Positions 31,382 through 39,735 of a stretch of DNA of 64,000 nt are shown here, in pieces; within the stretch, counting starts at the first letter, position 1, and each line of letters begins with the position of its first letter. The notes under the pieces were generated by a model. That model was given only the letters and a program-made list of their open reading frames with translations, searched no databases and was not told where the DNA came from. Origin of the DNA: Acidobacteriota bacterium (GTDB lineage Bacteria; Acidobacteriota; Blastocatellia; Pyrinomonadales; Pyrinomonadaceae); contig JAFDVJ010000038.1 in the NCBI GenBank assembly GCA_018269075.1, positions 45,422 to 109,421 on the forward strand, in the 5' to 3' direction. Made by a program: the position numbers and the translations under genes.

Positions 31382-32734
31382 TTATTTTCGGGCAATGATC
31401 CGCATCTTCATCCCGTATTTCGGGCGCAGAGTGACCAGCGGCTGGAGCGCGATGCGCTGTTCGGGGGCTAATTCGAGCTTCCAGCGGCGGCCGAGGATCG
31501 CGAGCAGCAGCACGCCTTCCATCCACGCGAAGCCCTCGCCGATGCAGCTCCGGATGCCGCGGCTGAACGGAAAATAGATGAAGCGGCCGCCGGCTTCTTT
31601 GATCGAAAGCGTCGTCCAGCGCTCGGGCACGAACGCATCGGCGCGTTCCCAGAAGCGCGGGTCGCGGTGCATCACGTACTGGCTCGCGAGGACGAGCGAT
31701 TTGGCGGGAACCGGAAAGCCGTCGAAGGCGTGATCCTCGACGGCGAGCCGGCCGATCGTCCACGCCGGCGGAAAGAGCCGCATCGATTCGGCGAGTACCG
31801 CTTCGGTATACTTCAAACGCCCGTAATCCCCGGGCGCGACGGCGCGCGCACCGACGACCGCGTCGAGCTCGGCGTGAAATTTCGCTTCGGCTTCCGGGTT
31901 TTGCGACAGCAGATAGAACGTCCACGTGAGCGCGTTGGCGGTCGTTTCGTGACCGGCGAGAAAAAGCGTCAGACATTCGTCGCGGACCTGTTTGTCGGTC
32001 ATCGCGCCGCCGGTTTCCTCGTCCTGCGCGACGAGCAGCATCGACAAAAGATCGCCGCGGTCGGTGTCCGAACGGCGGCGCTCGTCGATGATCCGGTAAA
32101 TCACCTCGTCGAGCGTCTGCCGCGCCTTTTTCAACCGTCTGACGGGCGGCAGCGGCAGTTTTTCGAGCAGCTCGGAAAACGGCACGAGCGTCCAGTTGAA
32201 CATCGAGATGATCGTGTTCATCGCGCGGCCGACCTCGTCGGCGGCGTCGTCGACGTTTGCGCTGTAGAGCGTCCGCCCGACGATCTGCAGCGTCAGCCGC
32301 ATCATCTCGCGGTCGACGTCGCGCGCGTCGCCGTCGCGCCATTCGGCGGCCATCCGCTCGCCGAGCTCGATCATCGACGCCGCGTATTCGTTGATCCGCG
32401 TCCGGTGAAACGCCGGCTGGATCATCCGCCGCTGGCGCAGGTGAAATTCCTGCTCGCTCGTCAAAAGTCCCTCGCCGAGCAGCGATTTCGCGCGCTGCAG
32501 GGCGCGGCCCTTGAAGAATTTCGAATGATTCGTGACGAGCAGATCGCGGATCAGCTCCGGATGATTGATCAGAAACGTCGGGATATTGCCCATCCGAAAG
32601 GCCGCGACGTCGCCGAGCTGCGAAAGTCTCGTCAAAAACCCGGTCGGGTCCCTGCGGAACGAGCGAAAATGCCCGCCGACGAGATCCGTTTTGACGGTCG
32701 GCGGCGAAATTTCACGAACTGCTTTCATAATCAA
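31382..32734 (-). CDS. Cytochrome P450 monooxygenase
   Basis: 450 residues, soluble type with no membrane anchor. I-helix oxygen-binding motif AGHETTAN, ExxR as ESMR in the K helix, the PERF-like FVPERW and the heme-binding loop FPFSRGIRSCIGEGFA with ligand Cys397. The closest-looking group is the CYP102/CYP110/CYP4-like bacterial set (HLRQRRMIQPAFH, RDECLTLFLAGHETTA), which often act on fatty acids or terpenoids; substrate cannot be read. No ferredoxin or reductase gene is adjacent. It is framed by REPIN-like palindromes 12 bases after its stop and 26 bases before its start, unlike any other gene here. Confidence 0.95.
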   Translation of the reverse strand: MIMKAVREISPPTVKTDLVGGHFRSFRRDPTGFLTRLSQLGDVAAFRMGNIPTFLINHPELIRDLLVTNHSKFFKGRALQRAKSLLGEGLLTSEQEFHLRQRRMIQPAFHRTRINEYAASMIELGERMAAEWRDGDARDVDREMMRLTLQIVGRTLYSANVDDAADEVGRAMNTIISMFNWTLVPFSELLEKLPLPPVRRLKKARQTLDEVIYRIIDERRRSDTDRGDLLSMLLVAQDEETGGAMTDKQVRDECLTLFLAGHETTANALTWTFYLLSQNPEAEAKFHAELDAVVGARAVAPGDYGRLKYTEAVLAESMRLFPPAWTIGRLAVEDHAFDGFPVPAKSLVLASQYVMHRDPRFWERADAFVPERWTTLSIKEAGGRFIYFPFSRGIRSCIGEGFAWMEGVLLLAILGRRWKLELAPEQRIALQPLVTLRPKYGMKMRIIARK

Positions 32735-32760
32735 GATATTAGCAGAAAAAACGGATTAAT

Positions 32761-32850
32761 GTTTTGAGTTCCGCCTTCAGGCGGCTTAACGTGCGCCGCG
32801 GGAATCGTTCGACAACGCGCGAAAAGCCGCCTGAAGGCGGAACTCAAAAC
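32761..32850. repeat. REPIN-like palindrome copy 2, upstream of P450
   Basis: Left arm GTTTTGAGTTCCGCCTTCAG and right arm CTGAAGGCGGAACTCAAAAC; 90 bp; same arms as copy 1 with an unrelated centre. Confidence 0.9.
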
Positions 32851-32908
32851 GCGTTAAGCCCGCTTCCGTTTTAGAAATTTTCCGCCAAAACTGGTATTTT
32901 TATAATTT

Positions 32909-34066
32909 ATGTCAGACGCATTACCGAAAAAAGCAAAACCCGATATCCGCGCGATCACGCGCCTCGTGCCGCCGAGCGGCAATCTCGTTCAAGGGCAGTC
33001 CGAACTTCCGATCGACCCGCAATTGGCCAAAGAAGCGGCTGAAATCATCGCCGCGAGCCGCAACCATTACGGCGGCTCCGAAGGCGACGCCGATTTGCGC
33101 CGCGCGGTCGCCGACAAGATCAGGAAATATAACGGCATCGAAGTCGCGGTCGACGCGAAACCGCTCGAAGTGATGGTCACGAACGGCGGCACCGGCGCGC
33201 TGATCGGCATCGCGAACAGCTATCTGCGCGGCAATTCCGCGCTCGTCTTCGAACCGTATTACCCGTATCACCGGCGGATCCTCGAAGAATTCGGCGGAAA
33301 GACCGAAACGTTCGAGCTCGACGCCGAACTCAAGTTCGACAAGGACGCGCTCCGCGCGCGCTGCAAGGAATTGAAAGACCGCCGGGAGTTTCCCTTAAAG
33401 GCGATCATCGTTTGCTCGCCGGCGAACCCGTCGGGCAAGGTGATGACGCAGACGGAGCTCGAAGCAATCGCCGAAATCGTGCAGGAACTCGATCTGCTGG
33501 TCGTCTCGGACGAGGTTTACGAGCATTACGTGACCGGCGAACATCCGCACGTTCCGATCGCCGGCTTGCCCGGAATGTGGGACCGGACGCTGACCGTCAA
33601 TTCGTTCTCGAAATCGTGGAACATCTCGGGCTGGCGGCTCGGCTACGCCTACGGCAGGGGCGAACTGCTCGCACCGGTCAACAACGCCGCGAACGTGATC
33701 TACGTCTGCCCGGCGACGCCCTTGCAGGCCGCGCTCGCGCGCGTGCTGATGGCCGACGAAACGTATTACACGCGGCTGCGCGACAAGTTCGACGCGAAAC
33801 GCCGCTTCGCGACCGATGTTTTGAGCGAGCTGGGCTTTAAGACATACGATTCCGGCTCGGCATTTTATCTCTGGACGCGGATTCCCGAAGGCTTCGACGA
33901 CGCGCTGCCGTTCAACGAGATGCTGATGCGAAACGGCGTCGCCGGCACGCCCGGCAGCGCCTTCGCCGATTCCGACGCGTGGGACGCATATATGCGGATC
34001 TGCATCGCGCGCGAGGACGCGGTCCTCGAAGGCGCGCTCGAAAAAATCCGCGCGGCTCTGCGTTAG
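32909..34066 (+). CDS. Class I/II PLP-dependent aminotransferase
   Basis: 385 residues. Fold-type I aminotransferase: VTNGGTGALIGIANSYL (phosphate-cup entry), EPYYPYHRRIL, CSPANPSGKVMT, VVSDEVYEHYV and the PLP-lysine motif SFSKSWNISGWRLGY with Lys235, then the C-terminal RICIAR substrate-carboxylate Arg. Related enzymes use aspartate, alanine, kynurenine or aromatic amino acids; specificity is not visible. It stands alone, starts 58 bases after a REPIN-like repeat and has no obvious ribosome site. Confidence 0.9.
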   Translation: MSDALPKKAKPDIRAITRLVPPSGNLVQGQSELPIDPQLAKEAAEIIAASRNHYGGSEGDADLRRAVADKIRKYNGIEVAVDAKPLEVMVTNGGTGALIGIANSYLRGNSALVFEPYYPYHRRILEEFGGKTETFELDAELKFDKDALRARCKELKDRREFPLKAIIVCSPANPSGKVMTQTELEAIAEIVQELDLLVVSDEVYEHYVTGEHPHVPIAGLPGMWDRTLTVNSFSKSWNISGWRLGYAYGRGELLAPVNNAANVIYVCPATPLQAALARVLMADETYYTRLRDKFDAKRRFATDVLSELGFKTYDSGSAFYLWTRIPEGFDDALPFNEMLMRNGVAGTPGSAFADSDAWDAYMRICIAREDAVLEGALEKIRAALR

Positions 34067-34114
34067 GTTCGAACGCGACTTTGAACGAAGCGGTGGTAAA
34101 ATAAAAGATGAGTT

Positions 34115-34435
34115 ATGAATCCGACATTCGAACAGGCAATTGAAATGGTCAAGGCTTTACCCGAAGCCGAACGACGAAAGGTTCGCGACTGGATCGACGA
34201 GCATCGGGACATCCCCGCGGATTCGTCCGGCGACGAAAAATTCCGGCTGGCGTTGAAATGGATCGACGCGCACCGCAAGGAATTTGACGGGCAGTTCGTT
34301 CTGCTGGACGGCGACAGGTTGCTCTCTCACGGAAACGACGCCAAAAAACTTTATGATTTCGCCCGCGCGCAAGGCATTACAAGTCCGTTTATCAAACGGA
34401 TCAAAGCCGAAATTCTGCCGTTCGGAGGCTGGTAA
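34115..34435 (+). CDS. DUF5678-like small protein
   Basis: 106 residues. The N-terminal half (EQAIEMVKALPEAERRKVRDWIDEHRD) is helical and resembles small antitoxin-like helices. The second half WIDAHRKEFDGQFVLLDGDRLLSHGNDAKKLYDFARAQGITSPFIKRI has the DUF5678-type pattern FxGQxVLLDGDxLLSHG. Its TAA is directly followed by the ATG of a retropepsin-like gene, implying translational coupling. DUF5678 has no established role; its frequent pairing with small aspartyl-protease-like genes is from memory and worth testing. Confidence 0.7.
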   Translation: MNPTFEQAIEMVKALPEAERRKVRDWIDEHRDIPADSSGDEKFRLALKWIDAHRKEFDGQFVLLDGDRLLSHGNDAKKLYDFARAQGITSPFIKRIKAEILPFGGW

Positions 34436-34843
34436 ATGGGCGAAACCCTTGAATTCGACATCGTTCATAATTACAGCCTGTTCGAAGTCGGCATCACCGT
34501 TAAAGCCGTCCTGAAAAACGGCGATTTGAGCGTCGATCCGGATGCGAAGATCGACACCGGCTCAACCTACTGCATTTTCGAAAGATATCTCGGTGAGGGA
34601 CTCGACATCGACGTCGAAAGCGGCACGCCGCTGCGGATCGGAACGGCGACCGGCAGTTTTCAAGTGTTCGGACACGAATTAGAATTGTCCGTCTTCGGCA
34701 TCGAAACCATCTCCACCGTTTACTTTGCCGAAAGCGAATTTTTCGCTCGCAACGTCCTCGGCCGCATCGGCTGGCTCGACCGCGTCAAACTCGGATTGAT
34801 CGAACAGGAAGGCAAGCTGTTCCTGAGCGAATATAAAAATTAA
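34436..34843 (+). CDS. Retropepsin-like (clan AA) aspartyl protease
   Basis: 135 residues. [13 protein letters not shown] carries the catalytic DTGS (Asp40-Ser43) of a single-domain aspartyl protease, followed by beta-rich sequence and the closing [16 protein letters not shown], which fits the retropepsin flap/psi-loop pattern (ILGR.G.LD). Such proteins act as homodimers. No signal peptide, so it is cytoplasmic. It begins immediately after the DUF5678-like gene and ends 4 bases before the S46 peptidase start. The natural substrate is unknown; the upstream partner is the first candidate. Confidence 0.75.
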   Translation: MGETLEFDIVHNYSLFEVGITVKAVLKNGDLSVDPDAKIDTGSTYCIFERYLGEGLDIDVESGTPLRIGTATGSFQVFGHELELSVFGIETISTVYFAESEFFARNVLGRIGWLDRVKLGLIEQEGKLFLSEYKN

Positions 34844-34847
34844 CCAT

Positions 34848-36917
34848 ATGAAAAAGCTTTCAGTCTTTATTTTAGTCGTCAGTCTCCTGATCAACGCGGC
34901 CGGCGTCTTTGCCGACGAGGGAATGTGGACGTTCGACAACCTGCCGCTCAAGCAGTGGAAGGAGCGCTACGGTTTCGAGCCGACGCAGGAATGGATCGAT
35001 CACATCAGATTGTCTTCGCTGCGCTTCGAGGGCGGCTCGGCGAGCTTCGTTTCGCCCGACGGGCTGATCATCACCAACCAGCACGTCGCGAGCGGGCAAT
35101 TGGCGAAGCTCTCGACCAAAGACCGCGACCTCGTCAAAAACGGCTTCTACGCGCCGACGCGCGCCGACGAGCTGAAAACGCCCGATATGGAGGCGAACGT
35201 CCTCGTCTCGTTCGAGAACGTCACCGACCGCGTCCAGTCGGCCGTCAAAGCCGGCGCGACCGACAAGGCGGCGAACGAGCAGCGCAAGGCGGCGATCGCC
35301 GGGATCGAAAAGGAATCGACCGACAAGACCGGTCTCAAGAGCGAGGTCATCTCGTTTTACAGCGGCGGCGAATACTGGCTCTATCGATTCAAGAAATACA
35401 CCGACATCCGGCTCGTCTTCGCGCCCGAGGAATCGATGGCCGCGTTCGGCGGCGACTACGACAACTTCACCTACCCGCGCCACGATCTCGACATCACGTT
35501 CCTCCGCGCCTACGAAAACGGCCAGCCCGCGAAAACCGAGCATTATCTGAAATGGTCGGCCGCCGGCCCGAACGACGGCGAATTCGTGATCGCGGCCGGC
35601 AATCCCGGCTCGACCGCGCGGCTCCTGACGGTCGCGCAGTTGAAATACCAGCGCGACGTCGGCAATCCGCTCCAGCAGAAAGTCTGGACGCTCCGGCGCG
35701 ACGCGCTCGCCGAATACGCGAAACGCGGCGACGAGCAGCGGCGGCAGGCGAGCGGCGGCATCCGTTCGCTCAACAACTCGCTCAAACGGCTCGCCGGCCA
35801 GCAGGAAGGCCTCCTCAACCCGCGCAATTTCGCGCGCAAGGAAGCCGAGGAAAAAGCGCTCAAAGACGGGCTCGCGAAAAAACCGGAGCTCGAAAAGCTC
35901 TACGCGCCGGCGTGGGCCGAGATCGAGAAGGCCTACGCGGAATTGCCGAAGATGGCGAACCGGCTGGCGTTTTCGAACCTCGCCTCGTCGCGGCTCGCGA
36001 CGATCGCGCAGCAGCTCGTCCGCTACAGCGAAGAGATCAAAAAGCCGAACGACCAGCGCTACGACGAATTCCGCGATTCAAGGCTCGAATCGTTCAAACT
36101 CGGCCTGCTCTCGCCCGCGCCGATCTATCCGGAGCTCGAAGAATCGGCGCTGACGACGTGGCTCGAAGAAGCGAAACGCACGCTCGGGCCGAACGATCCG
36201 TTTATCAAGGCCGCGCTCGGCGAGGCCGACACGGCGGAAGTCGTCAGGCGCGCCGTCAGCGAAACGAAACTGAAGGACGTCGCCGAACGCAAAGCGCTGC
36301 TCGACGGCGGCGCCGACGCGATCGCGAAATCGACCGACCCGATGATCACGCTCGCCCGCCGCGTCGAGCCGGTCGTCCGCGAATTGCGCGCGTGGAACGA
36401 GGAAAAGATCGCGAGCGTCGAATCGAGCGCCGGCGAAAAGATCGCCAAGGCGCGCTTCGCCGTCTACGGCCGGACGATCGCGCCCGACGCCAACTTCAAC
36501 CTGCGCGTCGCCTACGGCCGCGTCAAGGGCTACGAGGAAGACACGACGCTCGTCCCGTACAAGACGACGTTTTACGGTCTTTACGACCGCGCCGCCGGCT
36601 TTAACGAGACCGCGCCGTGGGGACTGACCGAGCGCTGGCGCAATGCGCGGACGAAGCTCGATCTCGCGACGCCGCTCAACTTCGTCTACTCGGCCGACAC
36701 GATCGGCGGAATGAGCGGCTCGCCGATCATCAACCGCAACGGCGAATTCGTCGGCATCAATTTCGACAGCAACCTGCAGAAGCTCTCGAACCGCTACTGG
36801 TACATCGAGGAAGAAGAAGGCTCGCGCGCGGTCGGCGTCCACAGCGCCGGCATCGTCGAAGCATTGCGCAAAGTCTACGACGCCGAAGCGCTGGCCAACG
36901 AATTGATCGGAAAGTGA
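34848..36917 (+). CDS. Secreted S46 family dipeptidyl-peptidase
   Basis: 689 residues with a signal peptide ([17 protein letters not shown]). S46 enzymes (DPP7/DPP11) remove dipeptides from peptide N-termini in the periplasm. Visible: [36 protein letters not shown] with catalytic His79, [17 protein letters not shown], and the Ser loop [25 protein letters not shown] with Ser623. The Ser loop reads GMSGSP where known members have GNSGSP. P1 preference (acidic versus hydrophobic) depends on a residue I cannot place by eye. The TGA stop is the start of a GAGTCTT repeat. Part of a plus-strand run with the retropepsin pair upstream. Confidence 0.93.
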   Translation: MKKLSVFILVVSLLINAAGVFADEGMWTFDNLPLKQWKERYGFEPTQEWIDHIRLSSLRFEGGSASFVSPDGLIITNQHVASGQLAKLSTKDRDLVKNGFYAPTRADELKTPDMEANVLVSFENVTDRVQSAVKAGATDKAANEQRKAAIAGIEKESTDKTGLKSEVISFYSGGEYWLYRFKKYTDIRLVFAPEESMAAFGGDYDNFTYPRHDLDITFLRAYENGQPAKTEHYLKWSAAGPNDGEFVIAAGNPGSTARLLTVAQLKYQRDVGNPLQQKVWTLRRDALAEYAKRGDEQRRQASGGIRSLNNSLKRLAGQQEGLLNPRNFARKEAEEKALKDGLAKKPELEKLYAPAWAEIEKAYAELPKMANRLAFSNLASSRLATIAQQLVRYSEEIKKPNDQRYDEFRDSRLESFKLGLLSPAPIYPELEESALTTWLEEAKRTLGPNDPFIKAALGEADTAEVVRRAVSETKLKDVAERKALLDGGADAIAKSTDPMITLARRVEPVVRELRAWNEEKIASVESSAGEKIAKARFAVYGRTIAPDANFNLRVAYGRVKGYEEDTTLVPYKTTFYGLYDRAAGFNETAPWGLTERWRNARTKLDLATPLNFVYSADTIGGMSGSPIINRNGEFVGINFDSNLQKLSNRYWYIEEEEGSRAVGVHSAGIVEALRKVYDAEALANELIGK

Positions 36918-37025
36918 GTCTTAAGACTTGAGACCGGAGTCTTGAGTCTTAAGTCCTGAGTCTTGAGTCCTTGTTTCGATCTTTGATCCTGGGACTCAAG
37001 ACTTAAGACTTAAGACTCAAGACTT
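36916..37025. repeat. (GAGTCTT)n heptamer hairpin starting in the stop codon
   Basis: Seven to eight copies of GAGTCTT or variants on the left (36916-36971), inverted copies ACTCAAG ACTTAAG on the right (36993-37026), ending 10 bases before the next ATG. Confidence 0.93.
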
Positions 37026-37034
37026 TCTTACGCC

Positions 37035-37949
37035 ATGAAAAGATTCCTGCGAAAAATTCTCAAAATCGGCGGCTGGCTGCTGCTCGGCCTGATTCTGATG
37101 CTCGCCGGAATTTACGCGTACCTCGCGATGCAGACCGGGAAACCGGCCGCCGTTCGGGCGGTCCTTCAGTACGACAACGCGCATCCGCTCGTCTTCGCGC
37201 ATCGCGGCGGCGGCGGGCTTTTTCCCGAAAACACGCTCGAAGCCTTCAAGTATTCGGCCGAAATGGGCGTCGACGTGCTCGAACTCGACATTCACGCGAC
37301 CCGCGACGGCGTGCTCGTCGTGCATCACGACGAGCGCGTCGACCGGACGACCGACGGGCGCGGCTTCATCCGCGAAATGACGTTCGCCGAGGTCGAAAAG
37401 CTCGACGCCGGCTACCAGTTTTCGCCCGACGGCGGGCAGACCTTCCCGTTTCGCGGGAAGGGCGTCAGGGTTCCGACGCTCGAAGAGATTTTCGCGGCGT
37501 TTCCGGCGCTGACCTTCAACATCGAACCGAAACAGGCGCTCCCGTCGGTGACCGCGCCGCTCTGCACGATGATCCGCGAGCGCCGGATGACCGACCGCGT
37601 GATCGTCGGCTCGTTCCGGCAGACGGCGATCGACGAATTTCGCGCGGCCTGTCCGGAAGTCGCGACCGCCGGCACGCCCGCCGAAGTCAGCGAATTTCTG
37701 GCGATGTACAAGGTCGGGCTCGGCGCGTCGTACAGCCCGCCGATGCAGGTGCTGCAAATCCCCGAAAGAATCGGCCGGCTCGAGGTCGTGACCGGCGATT
37801 TTCTGGCGGCGGCCCGGAAGCTGAACCTCAAGGTTCACGTCTGGACGATCAACGACGCCGCCGATATGCAGCGGCTGCTCGATCTCAAGGTCGACGGCAT
37901 TATGACCGATTATCCCGACCGCCTGCTCAGGCTGCTCGGCCGAAGATAA
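37035..37949 (+). CDS. Membrane-anchored glycerophosphodiester phosphodiesterase
   Basis: 304 residues. One N-terminal membrane segment (WLLLGLILMLAGIYAYLAM) then a GDPD TIM barrel: VFAHRGGGGLFPENT with His56-Arg57 and Glu65, LELDIHATRDGVLVVHHDE with Glu83, Asp85 and His98, VPTLEEIF, FNIEPK, and VWTINDAADMQRLLDLKVDGIMTDYPD at the C-terminus. These are the complete catalytic and calcium-binding residues. It would hydrolyse glycerophosphodiesters (from phospholipid breakdown) to glycerol-3-phosphate on the outer face of the inner membrane. Confidence 0.92.
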   Translation: MKRFLRKILKIGGWLLLGLILMLAGIYAYLAMQTGKPAAVRAVLQYDNAHPLVFAHRGGGGLFPENTLEAFKYSAEMGVDVLELDIHATRDGVLVVHHDERVDRTTDGRGFIREMTFAEVEKLDAGYQFSPDGGQTFPFRGKGVRVPTLEEIFAAFPALTFNIEPKQALPSVTAPLCTMIRERRMTDRVIVGSFRQTAIDEFRAACPEVATAGTPAEVSEFLAMYKVGLGASYSPPMQVLQIPERIGRLEVVTGDFLAAARKLNLKVHVWTINDAADMQRLLDLKVDGIMTDYPDRLLRLLGRR

Positions 37950-38005
37950 TAAATTTGCGGGCGAAAACGATTGACGCGGGCGAAAAATGGTTTATGATTC
38001 GAGTT

Positions 38006-38602
38006 ATGAAAACCCGCCGCGCCGTTCTTTGTCTTTTCGTCCTCGGTCTGCTCTTTGCACTGCCCGCCGCCGCGCAGACCAATAAGACCGTCCAAATCCG
38101 CGCGATCGACCGCTACGTCAAAGCGCTCGAAAAATTCGTCGGTCAAAAAAAGCCGCAGCTGATCGCCGCCGACATTTCGGACTACAACGACGACCGCAAG
38201 GAGCGCTGGCGCAAATTCGCGTCGGAAAAGGCGCTCGAAAAATTTCGCGAGCGGACGGAAACCTACACGATCGCCTACAACTGGCGGCAAAACGGGCGGC
38301 TCGTTCGATCTAACTTCACGCGCTTCAGCCCGTCGGGCGACTGGGCGCAGTACGATTTCTACTCTTTCCGCGCCGACGGCACGCTCGCCAAGCTCGCGTC
38401 GGAGCTGCGCACGTTCGAGGGCGACCTGATCGTCCTGCGCGATTATTATTTCGACGAAAAAGGCCGCCAAATTCGCCGCACGACGCGTTTTCGCGACCTG
38501 CGGTCCAAGAAACCGATCAAAAAACCGAAAGATTGGGGCGGCGGATACGACGTTGAAATCTACAAAAGCGTCCGCCGCCTGCCGTTCGCTAAATTAAAGT
38601 GA
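38006..38602 (+). CDS. Exported protein of unknown function
   Basis: 198 residues from the ATG at 38006, chosen because MKTRRAVLCLFVLGLLFALPAAAQ is a clean signal peptide; upstream in-frame codons to 37955 lack this. The mature part (about 25-198) is mixed: a helix-rich start (IRAIDRYVKALEKFVG) and then beta strands with YNWRQNGRLVRSNFTRFSPSGDWAQYDFYSF and DYYFDEKGRQIRRTTRF. No family recognised. The final AAG-TGA lies inside a GTGAAAAA repeat shared with the convergent esterase gene. Confidence 0.7.
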   Translation: MKTRRAVLCLFVLGLLFALPAAAQTNKTVQIRAIDRYVKALEKFVGQKKPQLIAADISDYNDDRKERWRKFASEKALEKFRERTETYTIAYNWRQNGRLVRSNFTRFSPSGDWAQYDFYSFRADGTLAKLASELRTFEGDLIVLRDYYFDEKGRQIRRTTRFRDLRSKKPIKKPKDWGGGYDVEIYKSVRRLPFAKLK

Positions 38603-38735
38603 AAAAGTGAAAAAGGGTAAAAGTGAAAAAGTTTGCGTTTCAGATTGATGAAAATAAACTTTTTCACTTTTACCCTTTTCCACTTTTTCACTTTCCCGCT
38701 TTTTCACTTTTTCACTTTCTCACTTTTTCACTTTC
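38598..38735. repeat. Octamer (GTGAAAAA)n hairpin joining two convergent stop codons
   Basis: Left arm AAGTGAAAAAGTGAAAAAGG and a third copy; right arm eight to ten copies of ACTTTTTC and variants. The TGA of the upstream gene (38600-38602) and of the convergent esterase (38728-38730, minus strand) are both part of a unit. Confidence 0.9.
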
Positions 38736-39642
38736 CAAACTTCCAGACTCCGTTTTGCCTGAGAAACCGGCGGATCGCTTTATAAGCGGCGACGCTGTCG
38801 GCTTTCGTAAAATCCCCGTGGTCGCCTTTTTTGACGGTAAACAATTCGTTCGGCACGCCGGCTTTCGTGAGCGCTTCGTGGAGGCGGACGGCGTGCGAAT
38901 ACGGGACGAGCGGGTCGGCGTCGCCGTGGATCGTGATGATCGGCGGAAGACCGGCGCGGACGTAAGAAAGCGGCGAGACCATTCTGATCAGATCGGCGTC
39001 GCCGAACCGGTCCGCGCCGATCCAGTTCGAGGCGAATTCCGTTTTGTTCTTCCCCTCGAGAAGATCGCCGACGTCGGTGATGCCGAACCAGTTGACGACG
39101 GCCGCGACGCGCGTCTCCGCGCCCGGACAGTTCGCGTCGAACGCTTTTTCGTTCGTCGCCATCCCGGTCATCAGCGCGAGATGCCCGCCCGCCGACTGGC
39201 CGCTGACGACGATTTTCGCGGGATCGAAATTATATTTGGCGGCGTTTTCCGCGACCCAGCGGAGCGCGCAGCGGCAGTCCTCGATCGCCGCCGGCGCGCG
39301 GGCCGCGCCGGTCAGCCGGTATTCGACATTGACGACCGCCCAGCCCGCTTCGAGCCACGGCAGGACGCGCAGCGAATAGGCCTCCTTCGACCCGCCGCGC
39401 CAGCCGCCGCCGTGATAAAAGACGAGCGTCGGAAAGGGCGGCGCGTTCTTCGTCTTCGGCCGGTAGACGTCGAGCTTGAGATCGACGCCGCCGGCCTTCG
39501 CGTAGGTGATGTTCGGCTCGATAAAGCCGTAATCGACGAAGACCTCGGCCGTCCATTCGGCGGTTTTCGAAAACTGCGCCGGAGCCTTCACGGCCGCCGC
39601 GAGGATCGGTAAAAAGGCGAGAAGAATGATGATTTTCGGCAT
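38728..39642 (-). CDS. Secreted alpha/beta hydrolase (esterase, HSL/BD-FAE type)
   Basis: 304 residues with a signal peptide (LLAFLPILAAAVKAPAQ). Oxyanion motif FYHGGGW (76-81), nucleophile elbow GQSAGGH with Ser150, acid Asp243 in HGDADPLVPY, and His275 in KKGDHGDF complete the triad. The AEWTAEVFVDYGFIEPNITYAKAGGVDLKLDVYRP start is typical of BD-FAE/esterase-like enzymes that deacylate small esters or plant-derived feruloyl esters. It is 93 bases from the Tat-exported beta-glucosidase on the same strand, so both may serve extracellular sugar-ester use. Confidence 0.9.
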   Translation of the reverse strand: MPKIIILLAFLPILAAAVKAPAQFSKTAEWTAEVFVDYGFIEPNITYAKAGGVDLKLDVYRPKTKNAPPFPTLVFYHGGGWRGGSKEAYSLRVLPWLEAGWAVVNVEYRLTGAARAPAAIEDCRCALRWVAENAAKYNFDPAKIVVSGQSAGGHLALMTGMATNEKAFDANCPGAETRVAAVVNWFGITDVGDLLEGKNKTEFASNWIGADRFGDADLIRMVSPLSYVRAGLPPIITIHGDADPLVPYSHAVRLHEALTKAGVPNELFTVKKGDHGDFTKADSVAAYKAIRRFLRQNGVWKFGK

Positions 39643-39735
39643 TTTATCTTAAAATTATGCCGTCTCCGCGCGATTGCGAAAAAGTTCCCGCAAAAGCGCC
39701 GAGACGGCAGAGGCGAAAAGATCGAAAACGGGCGC

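Noticed and set aside
36916..37025. Possible CRISPR or CRISPR-like array in the tandem repeats
   Set aside because: Units are 7-9 bp with no spacers, arms are inverted, and no cas gene is present.
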